DNA of 64,000 nucleotides. Origin: Proteobacteria bacterium DTSAM18. GTDB lineage: Bacteria > Myxococcota_A > UBA796 > GCA-2862545. The position numbers were made by a program, and so were the translations under genes. The notes under the pieces were generated by a model, which was given only the letters and a program-made list of their open reading frames with translations, made no database searches and was not told the origin of the DNA. Location: assembly GCA_028767165.1 (NCBI GenBank), contig JARACJ010000003.1, positions 372,001 through 436,000 of the forward strand. The letters run 5' to 3'. Shown piece after piece: positions 29,417-38,929 of this stretch (the first letter of the stretch is position 1; every line of letters begins with the position of its first letter).

Positions 29417-30880
29417 ATGCAACACGTCCCACAGGCCCCCACGGCCTCCGACAACCTGATCGGACGGCGCATCGATGGCCGCTACCGCATCGAGCGCATG
29501 ATCGCCCGCGGCTCCATGGGCCGCGTGTACCTCGCCGAGCAGGAGCCCCTCGGCCGCCAGGTCGTCCTGAAGATCCTCGACATGAACGACAGCATGGAGC
29601 TGCTCGAGGATCGTCAGGCCCGCTTCCTGAAGGAGGCCGAGACCCTCGCCCGGCTCACCCACAACCACATCGTCCGCATCTACGACTTCGGGGTGGCCGA
29701 CGGCCTGCCCTACATCGCCATGGAGCACATCTCCGGGCCCACCCTGGGCCGGCGCATGAAGAAGGGCCTCACGCCGCTGCAGAGCCTCGACGTCGCGCTG
29801 CAGATCACGCGGGCCCTCGAGCATGCCCACCACAGGGACGTCATCCACCGGGATCTGAAGCCGGCCAACGTGCTGTTCGAGCCAGGGGAGTCCCACGAGG
29901 AGATGACCGTCAAGGTGGTGGACTTCGGCCTGGCGAAGAGCCGCGGTCCGTCGGCCGACCAGACCCAGGTGGGCATCCTGGTGGGCACGCCCCTGTACAT
30001 GTCGCCCGAGCAGTCCAAGGGCAGTGCCCTCGACGGTCGCTCCGACATCTACAGTGTAGGCGTGCTGCTCTTCGAGATGCTCACGGGCACGCGGCTGTTC
30101 GGCGAGCGGCAGGACAACATGGCCATCCTGCTCGCCCACACCAGCGAGCAGCCCCCCACCCTCGCCCTGGCCCAGCCCAACCAGCGCTTTCCCGAGGTGC
30201 TGGAGTGGACGGTGGCCACGTGCCTGGCCAAGCGCCCCGAGGAGCGGTTCCAGGACCCCGCCCAGCTCATCCAGGCCCTGCAGATCTGCTGCCTGGCCCT
30301 GCAGGACCCCGCCATCGGCGCGGTGCCGCTCCGGCTGCGGGACGGCGCGCTCATCCTGCCCGAGACGGTGGCGGGCCTGCTCAGCAGCAGCCTGCGGATG
30401 CCCACCGGCGCGACGGCGGTCAGCCAGTCGATCCTGGTGCAGGCCCCGAAGAAGAAGACCCCGTGGGTGCCCGTGCTCGTCTGCGTGACCCTCCTGGCCG
30501 CCGGCCTCGCCGTGCTCGGGCTCGGGGGACCGGAGGAGCAGACCTCCGAGGCCCCCCTGACGCCGCCGGCGCCCGCCGCGATCCTGACCACGGAGATCGT
30601 GGACGAGGCGCCTTCCGAGGATGCCGCCGACCAGCCGCCGGCCACACCGGATGCACCGGCCGAGGACCCGTCCGCGGAGCAGGCCCCCCGCGAGCCGAGC
30701 CCCCGGACCGAGGCGCCCGCGCCGGAGCCTGCCCCCCGCAAGCCCACCCGATCCCGCCGCCGCGCCCCGCGCAGCCCGGCGCCCGAACCTGCTCCCGCCG
30801 CGCCCGCGGCGGAACCGAACCCCCAGACCACCTCCCCCGTAGGGGCCGGGTCCGACCTCGTGGACCCCTGGAAGGAGTGA
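29417..30880 (+). CDS. Transmembrane Ser/Thr protein kinase
   Basis: A 487-residue Hanks-type kinase. It keeps the Gly-rich loop IARGSMGRVY (29-38), ATP-binding Lys52, HRDLKPAN (144-151), DFG (169-171) and the SPEQ activation segment end. One membrane helix (about 352-372) follows, then a long Pro/Ala/Glu tail (about 375-487) probably unfolded outside the inner membrane. The ATG at 29417 was preferred over 29381 because GAGAGG lies before it and homologous kinases start near here. Its stop lies 2 bases before the TPR gene and the shared GAAGGAG sits at the end of this gene, so the two are one operon. Confidence 0.9.
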   Translation: MQHVPQAPTASDNLIGRRIDGRYRIERMIARGSMGRVYLAEQEPLGRQVVLKILDMNDSMELLEDRQARFLKEAETLARLTHNHIVRIYDFGVADGLPYIAMEHISGPTLGRRMKKGLTPLQSLDVALQITRALEHAHHRDVIHRDLKPANVLFEPGESHEEMTVKVVDFGLAKSRGPSADQTQVGILVGTPLYMSPEQSKGSALDGRSDIYSVGVLLFEMLTGTRLFGERQDNMAILLAHTSEQPPTLALAQPNQRFPEVLEWTVATCLAKRPEERFQDPAQLIQALQICCLALQDPAIGAVPLRLRDGALILPETVAGLLSSSLRMPTGATAVSQSILVQAPKKKTPWVPVLVCVTLLAAGLAVLGLGGPEEQTSEAPLTPPAPAAILTTEIVDEAPSEDAADQPPATPDAPAEDPSAEQAPREPSPRTEAPAPEPAPRKPTRSRRRAPRSPAPEPAPAAPAAEPNPQTTSPVGAGSDLVDPWKE

Positions 30881-30882
30881 AC

Positions 30883-31680
30883 ATGCCACGCACCATGTGG
30901 GCCCTGTGGGCCGCACTGAGCCTGTCCAACGGCTTCGCGATCGCCCAGGAGACGGCGGACACCACGCCCGAGACGGAGGAGGAGGCGAAGGCCCTCTTCC
31001 GCAACGGCGTGCAGCTGTACGAGGAGGGCGACTACGAAGCCGCCGCCGAGGCCTTCCAGATGGCCTACGACCTGTCCGGTCGGTCCGCCCTGCTGCTCAA
31101 CCTGGCCAACGCCCACGAGCGGCTGGGCAGGTTCGATCAGGCCATCGACGCCCTGACCCGCTACCGGCTCGGCGCAGACGAGAGCGAGCAGATCGCCCTT
31201 GCCCGCCGCATCACCCACCTCGAGCGCCGCCGCGACGAGGAGACCGCCAGCGCGCTGCAGCTCGCGCAGCAACAGGCCGAGCAGGAGCGGCTCAAGGCGG
31301 AGGTCGCCGCGGCCCAGGCCCAGGCCGCCCAGGCGGAGCTGCAGGCCCGGATGGCCGCCGCCGACACCGGTCGGCGTGCCGCGGGTGCGTCCAAGGGGCT
31401 CAAGCTCGGCCTCGGTGTCACCGGTGGCGCCCTGGTGGCCGGATTCACCACGACGGCCGCCCTCACCTGGGCCGGCAGCGACGGCTGGATCGATGCCGGA
31501 GACCAGCAGACCTACGAGACCATGCGCACCCTGCACATCGGCTCCTGGATCGGTGCCGGCGTCGGCGCGGCCCTGCTGACCACGGCCATCGCCCTGCCCG
31601 GCCGCAAGGCCCCCGAGGCCGCCCTCTCGTTCAACCCCACCGTCGACGGCGGCACCGTCGCCTGGAGGATGGCATGGTGA
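30883..31680 (+). CDS. TPR / coiled-coil membrane protein
   Basis: A 265-residue protein with a signal sequence (about 1-21), TPR motifs (about 30-105; LFRNGVQLYEEGDYEAAAEAF and ALLLNLANAHERLG), a coiled coil (about 110-165; QLAQQQAEQERLKAE) and two hydrophobic helices near the end. TPRs bind partner proteins. The ribosome-binding site GAAGGAG spans the stop of the kinase gene and the next gene starts 7 bases inside this one, so the three form a coupled operon. It may be the kinase's partner in the periplasm. Confidence 0.82.
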   Translation: MPRTMWALWAALSLSNGFAIAQETADTTPETEEEAKALFRNGVQLYEEGDYEAAAEAFQMAYDLSGRSALLLNLANAHERLGRFDQAIDALTRYRLGADESEQIALARRITHLERRRDEETASALQLAQQQAEQERLKAEVAAAQAQAAQAELQARMAAADTGRRAAGASKGLKLGLGVTGGALVAGFTTTAALTWAGSDGWIDAGDQQTYETMRTLHIGSWIGAGVGAALLTTAIALPGRKAPEAALSFNPTVDGGTVAWRMAW

Positions 31681-33047
31681 AGCACTCCCTCATCGCACTG
31701 CTGGCGCTCTGTACCGGTTGCATGGCGCCCTGGGATCAGGTCGCCGTCGACACCGATCCCCTCACCTCCACCGGCACCCCCGACGAGACCGCCGGTGACA
31801 CGGCCTCCGAGCAGGTGATCCTCACCGTGGCCTCCGCCATCACCGAGGACACCGTGTGGCCCGAAGGCGCCGCCGTGTACCTGCAGGGGCTGGTGTACGT
31901 CGAGACCGGCGCGCACCTGCGCATCGAGCCGGGCGTGACCGTCCACGGCGAGGACGGATCGGCTCTCGTGGTCACCCGCGACGGCCTGATCACCGCCCGC
32001 GGCCGGGAGGACGCCCCCATCGTGTTCACGTCCTCCAAGCCCGTCGGCTCCCGGGCGCCCGGTGACTGGGGCGGCCTCGTGCTGCTCGGCGACGCCCCCG
32101 TGAACCTGTCGGACGCCGTGGTCGAGGGCGTGCCCGACGGAGAGACCCGCGGCGCGTTCGGCGGCAACGACCCCACCTCCAACTGCGGCGTGCTCGAGTA
32201 CGTCCGCGTGGAGTTCACCGGCTTCGAGGTCTACACCGACAACGAGCTCAACGGCATCACCATGGCCGGCTGCGGCTCGAAGACCATCGTGCGCCACGTG
32301 CAGTCCCACAAGGGCAAGGACGACGGCATCGAGATCTTCGGCGGCACGGTGGACATCAAGAACGTCGTGATCACCGAGGCCGGCGACGACGGCCTCGACA
32401 TCGACATGGGCTGGACCGGTCGTGGGCAGTTCATCGTGATCGCCCAGGGAAGCTGGGACGGGGACAACGGCATCGAGGCCGACAACCTCGAGGACGCCCA
32501 CGACAGCCTCCCCCGCTCCCAGCCGACGCTGTACAACCTCACGATCCTGGGAGCCGACGACCCGAAGGTCAGCCAGCGGGGCATGAACCTGCGGCGCGGC
32601 GTGGGCCTGCACCTGCGCAACGCGCTGCTGGGCTGGTTCCCCAAGGAGGCCTTCGACCTGCGTGACGAGGCATCGGACCGCATCGCGACCGGCGAGCTCA
32701 CGATGGACGGCGTGGCCCTGTGGACCATCGGTGCCGACGGGGAGACCTGGTTCACCGACGAGTCCGCCCCGGCCGACGACGACGACGGCGGTCTCGACGA
32801 GCTGACCTGGCTGCAGGGCATCGCGGATGCCGGCACGGTGATCCTCGGCGAGGACCCGCTGTTGTCCGGTGTGCCCGACGGCCATCCCCGCGGGGGCTGG
32901 ATGCCGGGTGCCGGTTCGCCGCTCTCCGACGGCGTGCGCCTGCCCGAGCAGGAGTTCTTCGACCAGGGCGCGGACTACATCGGCGCCGTGCGCCCCGGCG
33001 CGACGAAGGGCTGGTGGGAAGGCTGGGCGGCGTTCCCCCAGGACTGA
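31674..33047 (+). CDS. Predicted surface lipoprotein with beta-helix-like repeats
   Basis: A 457-residue protein with a short signal and Cys at the LCTGC junction, then a Thr/Asp linker. The body alternates short beta segments such as GAHLRIEPGVTVHGEDG, PIVFTSSKPVGS and DWGGLVLLGDAPVN. This layout is seen in a widespread bacterial family, frequent in Bacteroidetes and Deltaproteobacteria, with a parallel beta-helix and no known enzyme activity. Repeats of G-N-(D/N) and conserved NGI and NxGVL segments fit that family. The start ATG lies 7 bases inside the TPR gene. Last gene of the kinase operon; it faces the next gene tail to tail. Confidence 0.78.
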   Translation: MVKHSLIALLALCTGCMAPWDQVAVDTDPLTSTGTPDETAGDTASEQVILTVASAITEDTVWPEGAAVYLQGLVYVETGAHLRIEPGVTVHGEDGSALVVTRDGLITARGREDAPIVFTSSKPVGSRAPGDWGGLVLLGDAPVNLSDAVVEGVPDGETRGAFGGNDPTSNCGVLEYVRVEFTGFEVYTDNELNGITMAGCGSKTIVRHVQSHKGKDDGIEIFGGTVDIKNVVITEAGDDGLDIDMGWTGRGQFIVIAQGSWDGDNGIEADNLEDAHDSLPRSQPTLYNLTILGADDPKVSQRGMNLRRGVGLHLRNALLGWFPKEAFDLRDEASDRIATGELTMDGVALWTIGADGETWFTDESAPADDDDGGLDELTWLQGIADAGTVILGEDPLLSGVPDGHPRGGWMPGAGSPLSDGVRLPEQEFFDQGADYIGAVRPGATKGWWEGWAAFPQD

Positions 33048-33054
33048 TCGACCC

Positions 33055-34095
33055 TCAGGGCCACGCCACGCCTTCGGTGCGCAGCTCGATCCTGTCTCCC
33101 TCGGCCCGGCACGCCGGGGCCTGCCCCTCGCAGACCCCGAAGCGCCGGCACGCCGGCCCCGTGGCGCAGTCGTCGACGGCCGGGGGCAGCAGGCGATGGA
33201 CGGGAGGGCCGCACTGGCCATCGACGTCGCACCATGCGGTGCGGGCGAGCAGCCAGCCGTCGGCCCGCTGGCCCACGGTGAAGCGCACCCTGCCCGGCGC
33301 CAGAGGGATCTCGCCCACCTGCAGCGACAGGCCGTCGCCGGGGAAGTTCTGCGGCCAGACATCCGCACACCGGATGCGGAAGTCGTCCTGGGGCGACCAG
33401 GACGGCGCCTCGCAGCCCTCGGGCACCACCACCGAGGGCAGCAGGCTCACGGCCTCGACCCGGGGCGGCTCCATGGGAAGCAGGCCCACCGCCCGGGATG
33501 CCTCGGGCGCCAGCTTCGACAGGGGATCGGTCATGCAACCGTGGCTCCCGGTGGTGACCAGGCCCACGACCCTCCAGGTCTCGTCCTCACGGTGCAGCAC
33601 CACGAGGAGCGGCTCGCTCCCCAGCGCCGTGAGGGCCCGTGAGGACTCCTCGAAGATCAGCAGATCCGGCTGCTGCAGCAGGGGCCGGGTGTGCCCCTCG
33701 CTGGCCAGCGCCGTGGGCGACTGGTCGAGGAGGAGCTCCACCAGCCGGTGGTCGGTCATCACCTGGGAGCCGACGCAGACCCGTCGTGCGAGGGTCTGCT
33801 GCAGGGGTTCCCGCAGGCCGGCCGACCAGCCCTTCATGAAGCCCATGTAGGCGCCCATGCCGCTCACGGCGTGGGTGACGTCGGCCTGCCCGAGAGCCTG
33901 CTCCACGGCCTCGGGGGTGGGCCCCGACGCCTGTGCGCCGACCCCGGGACACGCGCACGCGCCCCAGGCGCTGCCGTCGGCTTCGCACACCTGGGCACCG
34001 GACGCCCCCGGACACACGCAGTCCTGGGTGGCGCCGGGGGGGCAGACCCGGGGCTGGCAGGCCGCCAGCCCCGCCAGGAGGAACAGACGGGTCAC
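33055..34095 (-). CDS. Cys-rich predicted lipoprotein
   Basis: A 346-residue protein starting with GTG 34095, coupled by a GTGA overlap to the repeat protein upstream. The signal VTRLFLLAGLAAC ends in a lipobox. It is followed by a Cys-rich module (VCPPGATQDCVCPG, then VCEADGSAWGACACPG), a disulfide-knotted motif recurrent in myxobacterial surface lipoproteins. The larger C-terminal part is a soluble domain of unknown family with a second Cys cluster near its end. It may be co-exported with the repeat protein encoded just before it. Confidence 0.75.
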   Translation of the reverse strand: MTRLFLLAGLAACQPRVCPPGATQDCVCPGASGAQVCEADGSAWGACACPGVGAQASGPTPEAVEQALGQADVTHAVSGMGAYMGFMKGWSAGLREPLQQTLARRVCVGSQVMTDHRLVELLLDQSPTALASEGHTRPLLQQPDLLIFEESSRALTALGSEPLLVVLHREDETWRVVGLVTTGSHGCMTDPLSKLAPEASRAVGLLPMEPPRVEAVSLLPSVVVPEGCEAPSWSPQDDFRIRCADVWPQNFPGDGLSLQVGEIPLAPGRVRFTVGQRADGWLLARTAWCDVDGQCGPPVHRLLPPAVDDCATGPACRRFGVCEGQAPACRAEGDRIELRTEGVAWP

Positions 34096-36446
34096 TGGCA
34101 CTTGAACCCCACCCAGAACTTGTCGTCGTCGTTGACGTCGCCGTCGGTGTCGAAGCCCACGAGGCGGACCGACTGGGACCACAGGGTGGTGAGCCACTGA
34201 TCGCCGCTGCTGGTGTTGTAGGTGCCGTCACCGCGCACCCGGGCGAGCTTGGTGTAGGCGTTGCAGGTGTTGCAGGAGTCCCGCCAGCCCATGTAGACGT
34301 AGCAGTGGCCGTTGATCCAGGTGTTCAGGCTGCTGCACACCGCGCCGGTGCTGGTGACACCCTGCATGTACTGGCCGCTGCTGCAGCTCAGGGTCTTGCA
34401 GATGGGCGTGCCGGTGGTGCTCACGCCCACCATGACCTGGTTGCTGGCACAGGTGCGGTTGCTCAGGGCGAAGGAGGCGCCGCTGTAGGTGGTGTTGGCG
34501 TCGGCCGCGCACTGCACGGCGCCGCTCGCGGAGATGCCGGTGACCTTCTGGCCCGACGGACACGCCTGGTTCGAGGTGGCGAAGTTCGAGCCGCTGTAGG
34601 TGGTGTTCGTGTCGGCATCCGCGGCACACAGCACCGCGCCGCCGCTGGAGATGCCGGTGACCTTCTGGCCCGACGGACACGCCTGGTTCGACGTGGCGAA
34701 GTTCGAGCCGCTGTAGGTGGTGTTCGTGTCGACGTCGGCGCCGCAGGTGATGGCGCCGCCGGCGGTGATGCCCGTGACCTTCTGGCCCGACGGACACGCC
34801 TGGCCCGAGGTGGCGAAGTCGGAGCCGTCGTAGGTGCTGTGGGCATCGACGGCGCAGGTGACCGAGCCGTCGGCCGCGATGCCGGTGACCTTCTGGCCCG
34901 ACGGGCACGCCTGGCCCGACGTGGCGAAGTCGTCGCCGTCATAGGTGGTGTTGGTGTCGGCGTCGTCCGCGCACACCACGGTGCCGTCGGCCGCGATGCC
35001 CGAGACCTTCTGGCCGCCGGAGCATGCCTGGGCACTCAGGGCGAAGTCTGCTCCGCTGTACGTGGTGTCGTCGTCCAGATCCACCGCGCACAGCACCCCA
35101 CCGGAGGCGTCGAGGCCGATCATCTTCTCGCCGTCGGCGCAGGCCTGGTCGCTCAGGGCGAAGTCGGCCCCGCTGTAGGTGGTGTCGGCGTCGGCCAGGC
35201 ACAGCACCGTGCCGGTGGCGGACAGGCCCACCACCTGCTCGCCGTCGCCGCAGGCCTGGTCGCTCAGGGCGAAGTCGGCGCCGCTGTACAGGGTGTCGGC
35301 ATCGATGCCGCAGAGGACCGCGCCGGTGGTGTCGACCCCGAGGACCTGCTCGCCATCGCCGCAGGCCTGATCGCTCAGGGCGAAGTCGGCGCCGCTGTAG
35401 GTGGTGTCCTCGTCCAGATCCGCCGCGCACAGCACGCCGCCGGAGGCGTCCACGCCGATCATCTTCTGACCGTCGGCGCAGGACTGATCGCTCAGGGCGA
35501 AGTCGGCGCCGGAGTAGGTGGTGTCGGCGTCGACGGCGCACAGGATGACCCCGCTGGCGTCGACCCCCACGAGCTGCTGGCCGTCGGCGCAGGCCTGGTC
35601 GCTCAGGACGAAGTCGGCCCCGCTGTAGGTGGTGTCCTCGTCGAGATCGAGGGCGCACAGGATGGTGCCGTCGACATCGATGCCGATGGCCTTCTCGCCG
35701 TCGGCGCAGGCCTGGTCGCTCAGGGCGAAGTCGCCGCCCGTGTACAGGGTGTCGAGGTCGCTCACGCAGATCACCGAGCCGGCGGCATCGAAGCCCTCGA
35801 CCACCTCGCCCGGCTGGCAGCTCTGGTTGGACACCGCGAAGTCGGCCCCGGTGTACAGGGTGTCGGCGTCGCCATCGGCGAGATCCGCCGGCACGCCCGT
35901 GAGCTGGGACCAGTCGAGGGTGCCACCGGACGCCGCGACGAAGACCCCGGTGAGGGCCGCCGTGAGCTCGGTGACGTCGGTGTAGCAGACATCCGAGGCG
36001 TACCCCTCGATCTGGGCCTGGGTGGGGATCTGGTCGAGGATGTCGCCCAGGGAGGCGCCCTCGAGGCTGCTCGCCTCGTCGGAAAAGGCCGCGTAGGCGG
36101 CGTAGGGCGCGGTGGCCACGCGCACCAGGCTGAGCTCGTCGTCGCCGAGGGACAGGCCGAGCCACAGCTCGCCGTGCTGACGGAACAGGTCGAGGTCGAG
36201 CACCTGCTCCTCGCCGAGGATCACGGTGAAGGCACCGTCGTCGAAGGAGACGGTGCGCTCGGAGGACCAGGCGACCTCCTCGCCGCCGGCGTCGCCGTAC
36301 AGCGTGAGGCGCATCGCCTGCTCCCCTTCGACGGGCACGCCCTCGAGATCGGTGAGCACGCCCTGGACGGGCACGAGACCAGGGACTTCCGCATGGGCGG
36401 CAACGGCGGCACACAGGCCGATGCCGAGGAACAACCCTCTCTTCAT
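34092..36446 (-). CDS. Secreted protein with 13 tandem 37-40-residue Cys repeats
   Basis: A 784-residue exported protein: signal peptide to about residue 19 (AAHA), then a domain typical of tail-fibre-like or surface proteins (VPVQGVLTDLEGVPVEGE and FDDGAFTVILGE). Residues about 220-690 are 13 repeats of the form TYSGADFALSDQACADGE, then a G-I-D-x-x-G-x-x-x-C end, plus a partial fourteenth. Repeats 1-8 use SDQAC-type cores; 9-12 use CPSGQKVTGI and are nearly identical at base level. The C-terminal domain (about 710-784) is Cys/Tyr/Trp-rich and may be the binding head. One Cys pair per repeat suggests a disulfide-locked rod. Role: probable fibre or adhesin. Confidence 0.82.
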   Translation of the reverse strand: MKRGLFLGIGLCAAVAAHAEVPGLVPVQGVLTDLEGVPVEGEQAMRLTLYGDAGGEEVAWSSERTVSFDDGAFTVILGEEQVLDLDLFRQHGELWLGLSLGDDELSLVRVATAPYAAYAAFSDEASSLEGASLGDILDQIPTQAQIEGYASDVCYTDVTELTAALTGVFVAASGGTLDWSQLTGVPADLADGDADTLYTGADFAVSNQSCQPGEVVEGFDAAGSVICVSDLDTLYTGGDFALSDQACADGEKAIGIDVDGTILCALDLDEDTTYSGADFVLSDQACADGQQLVGVDASGVILCAVDADTTYSGADFALSDQSCADGQKMIGVDASGGVLCAADLDEDTTYSGADFALSDQACGDGEQVLGVDTTGAVLCGIDADTLYSGADFALSDQACGDGEQVVGLSATGTVLCLADADTTYSGADFALSDQACADGEKMIGLDASGGVLCAVDLDDDTTYSGADFALSAQACSGGQKVSGIAADGTVVCADDADTNTTYDGDDFATSGQACPSGQKVTGIAADGSVTCAVDAHSTYDGSDFATSGQACPSGQKVTGITAGGAITCGADVDTNTTYSGSNFATSNQACPSGQKVTGISSGGAVLCAADADTNTTYSGSNFATSNQACPSGQKVTGISASGAVQCAADANTTYSGASFALSNRTCASNQVMVGVSTTGTPICKTLSCSSGQYMQGVTSTGAVCSSLNTWINGHCYVYMGWRDSCNTCNAYTKLARVRGDGTYNTSSGDQWLTTLWSQSVRLVGFDTDGDVNDDDKFWVGFKCQ

Positions 36447-36556
36447 GGGACACACTCCGGGATGCAGGGGTGCGCGGAGCGTACCAGAGGGGAGGAACAT
36501 CTTCAGGAGTGTCGGGCAAACCAGCGGTGTCGCCGCACGAGACCCCCCCCCACGGA

Positions 36557-38929
36557 TCAGGCCGAGGCGTCCCTCGAGGCCGACAGCACCGTCACCGTGC
36601 CGGCGTCTCCGTCCACCAGGATCCGGGCCCCGTCGGGAATCGCCGTCGCGCCCTTCACCGACACCACCGCCGGGATGCCGTACTCCCGGGCCACCACGGC
36701 ACCGTGGGACAGCGGGCTGCCCACCTCGGTGACGATGCCCCCGGCCACCGCGAACCAGGGCGACCAGCCGACGTCCGTGGTGCGGGCCACGAGGATGTCG
36801 CCGGGCTGCAGCGCCTCGGCGTCGGTCAGGTGGTGGGCCACCACCGCCCTGCCCTGCACCTGACCGCGGCTCACGGGCACGCCCCGGAGCTGTCCATCCC
36901 GCAGGGACGGCGGCGCCGGATGGGCCGGATCGGGCAGCCCCACGCAGATCTCCGGGAACGTGAATTGCCAGAGCAGATCGAGCTGTGTGCGGCGGGCCCG
37001 GGTGACGTCGGTGAGATCCCGCTCCCCTCGCACCACGGCGCCCAGCTCGTCGTGGGTGTGGAAGAAGATCAGATCCGGATCGGTGAGCAGACCCGCCCGC
37101 ACCATCCGCTCCGCGAGGCGTCGGTAGCCCCTCTTGAGGTGGTCCTGGAAGAGGATCACGTGGGCCTTGGTGAACTCCCGATCGGCCACCCCCTGCCGCG
37201 CCCGGGGCAGCGCGAAGCGGATGGTGCGCCTGGCCGACGACGGAAGGTGCGCGATGCGGCCTTCGACATCCACGGCCGTGCGCTCCCGCTGGACCGCACC
37301 GGCGCGCACGCGGGTCTGCAGCAGCGCGACCCAGGCGGCGGGATCCTCGGCCCAGGACGCGGTGCGCAGCTCCGCCTCCCGCAGGCACCGGTGGCCATGA
37401 CGCCGCTCGAACCCGCGCACCGCCTCCGTGACGTCGTCTCCCGCCCCCTCGTGCAGCCAGCGCCAGGCCACCTCGGGCTCCATGACCGTGAACGGTCCGG
37501 CCTGGGACGTGCTCGCCACCCGCTCCGCCAGGCCCTCGAGTGCCTTGACCGCGTCGGCGCTCTCGACGCCGTCGATGTCGGCCAGCAGCGTGGACACGAG
37601 GCCCAGCTGCGCGCCGGTGGGCGGACTGCCCCGCCCTGAGATGGCACCACTGAGCACCCCGAGCCAGGTGCCCGACGCCACGCTGCTGGCGTAGTGGTGG
37701 CCGTAGGCCGTGCACAGATCGTCCCTCGCCACGCCGAGGGCCCGGTACAGCCCCTGCACGGTGCCGTCGTCCGACAGCTCGTAGGTGGTGGCCATCCGCT
37801 GCAGCGCCTGCATTCGGGCCGGCACCTGCCGCAGGTAACGGATGACCTTCGTGGCGTTCCACAGACGCCGGGGCCAGGGCAACACCTCCCCGAGCTTCGC
37901 CTCTGGCACGTGACGGCCCACCACCGCCAGATCGACGTCCTTCTTGCTCGCGCCCAGGCACGCGCGGGCGGTGCCGTAGATGGCGTCGAGCCGGATGAAA
38001 AGGTGCTGGTGGCTCACGTGGATGAACAGGGGCTCGTCGACGATGGGGCCCTGGGCGCCCACCCTCCGGAAGTAGTCCTGCATGCCCCGATCGATGGCGC
38101 GCCCGAACACGGTGGCCGTCAGCGGCGTGACCGGCCCGGGCATCATCTCGGAGATGTTGGCGGTGGTGTAGACGGCGCCCGGAGCCTCGACGACGTCGTC
38201 GAGCTCGTTCGGGTGCACGTCCGGGAGCGCCGTGACCGGTCGTGCCTGCAGCCACCACAGGCGGCCCCCGTCGTCGACGGCGAACTCGATGTCGACCGGT
38301 CCGTCCATGTCGTCCATCAGGAGGCGGGCGCCGCGTACGAGCTCCTCGTGCAGCGGCGGGGGGAGGCTCTCGCCGGCCAGGAGCGCCCCGAGGCGGTTCA
38401 GGACACCCCGCCGCCCGTCGGCCTCGCCGCTCACGAGCGCCTCTCCCAGCCCGTCGACCAGGCTGAGCGCCCACCGGTCGCGGCGGCCGCTCGCGGGGTC
38501 GGCGGTGAACAGGACGCCGGCCTGCGCGGCGGGCACCATGCGCTGGATGATCACCGCCAGGGAGGTGTCGGCTCCCTCGGCGAGCTGGGCGGCGTAGGCC
38601 CCCACCCGCGCCGCGTCTGCCGACGCCAGGCACGCCCGGATGCCATCGAGCACGCCCTGCAGCCCCTCGCAGTGCAGCGCGGTGTGGAACTGACCTGCGA
38701 AGGAGTGGCTGGCGCCGTCCTCGTCCAGGGCCGACGACCGCACGGCGTAGCGGACGCCCTCGCGCACGTGGTCCGCGAGCAGGGCCCGCAGATCGCCCGA
38801 ACCGGACGCGCCGAGGAGCACCACGCCGTCGGGCACGGCCATGCCCAGGCGGAGGAGGCGCGCGAGTCCCCTCGCCTTGCCGCCCGCATCGGCGCGCTCC
38901 GCAAGGGCCAGTGGGAGGATCTCAGCCAT
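36557..38929 (-). CDS. PEP-synthase / rifampicin phosphotransferase-like enzyme
   Basis: A 790-residue enzyme with the PPDK/PEP-synthase architecture. An N-terminal ATP-grasp domain (residues about 15-250) has GGKARGLARL, AVRSSALDEDG and DIEFAVDD...WWLQARPV. A C-terminal swivelling domain carries the phospho-acceptor His742 in GSPLSHGAVVAREYG. The order and the long central domain match rifampicin phosphotransferase-type proteins, which pass a phosphate from ATP through the His to a small molecule. The lack of a C-terminal PEP-binding barrel excludes a normal PEP synthase. The true substrate is unknown; antibiotic inactivation is one option. The start overlaps the upstream gene by 8 bases, so it acts with that protein. 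Confidence 0.85.
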   Translation of the reverse strand: MAEILPLALAERADAGGKARGLARLLRLGMAVPDGVVLLGASGSGDLRALLADHVREGVRYAVRSSALDEDGASHSFAGQFHTALHCEGLQGVLDGIRACLASADAARVGAYAAQLAEGADTSLAVIIQRMVPAAQAGVLFTADPASGRRDRWALSLVDGLGEALVSGEADGRRGVLNRLGALLAGESLPPPLHEELVRGARLLMDDMDGPVDIEFAVDDGGRLWWLQARPVTALPDVHPNELDDVVEAPGAVYTTANISEMMPGPVTPLTATVFGRAIDRGMQDYFRRVGAQGPIVDEPLFIHVSHQHLFIRLDAIYGTARACLGASKKDVDLAVVGRHVPEAKLGEVLPWPRRLWNATKVIRYLRQVPARMQALQRMATTYELSDDGTVQGLYRALGVARDDLCTAYGHHYASSVASGTWLGVLSGAISGRGSPPTGAQLGLVSTLLADIDGVESADAVKALEGLAERVASTSQAGPFTVMEPEVAWRWLHEGAGDDVTEAVRGFERRHGHRCLREAELRTASWAEDPAAWVALLQTRVRAGAVQRERTAVDVEGRIAHLPSSARRTIRFALPRARQGVADREFTKAHVILFQDHLKRGYRRLAERMVRAGLLTDPDLIFFHTHDELGAVVRGERDLTDVTRARRTQLDLLWQFTFPEICVGLPDPAHPAPPSLRDGQLRGVPVSRGQVQGRAVVAHHLTDAEALQPGDILVARTTDVGWSPWFAVAGGIVTEVGSPLSHGAVVAREYGIPAVVSVKGATAIPDGARILVDGDAGTVTVLSASRDASA

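Noticed and set aside
34228-35920. Regularly spaced repeats that could suggest a CRISPR array
   Set aside because: The repeats are in frame, code for the 37-40-residue protein repeat and have no unrelated spacers.
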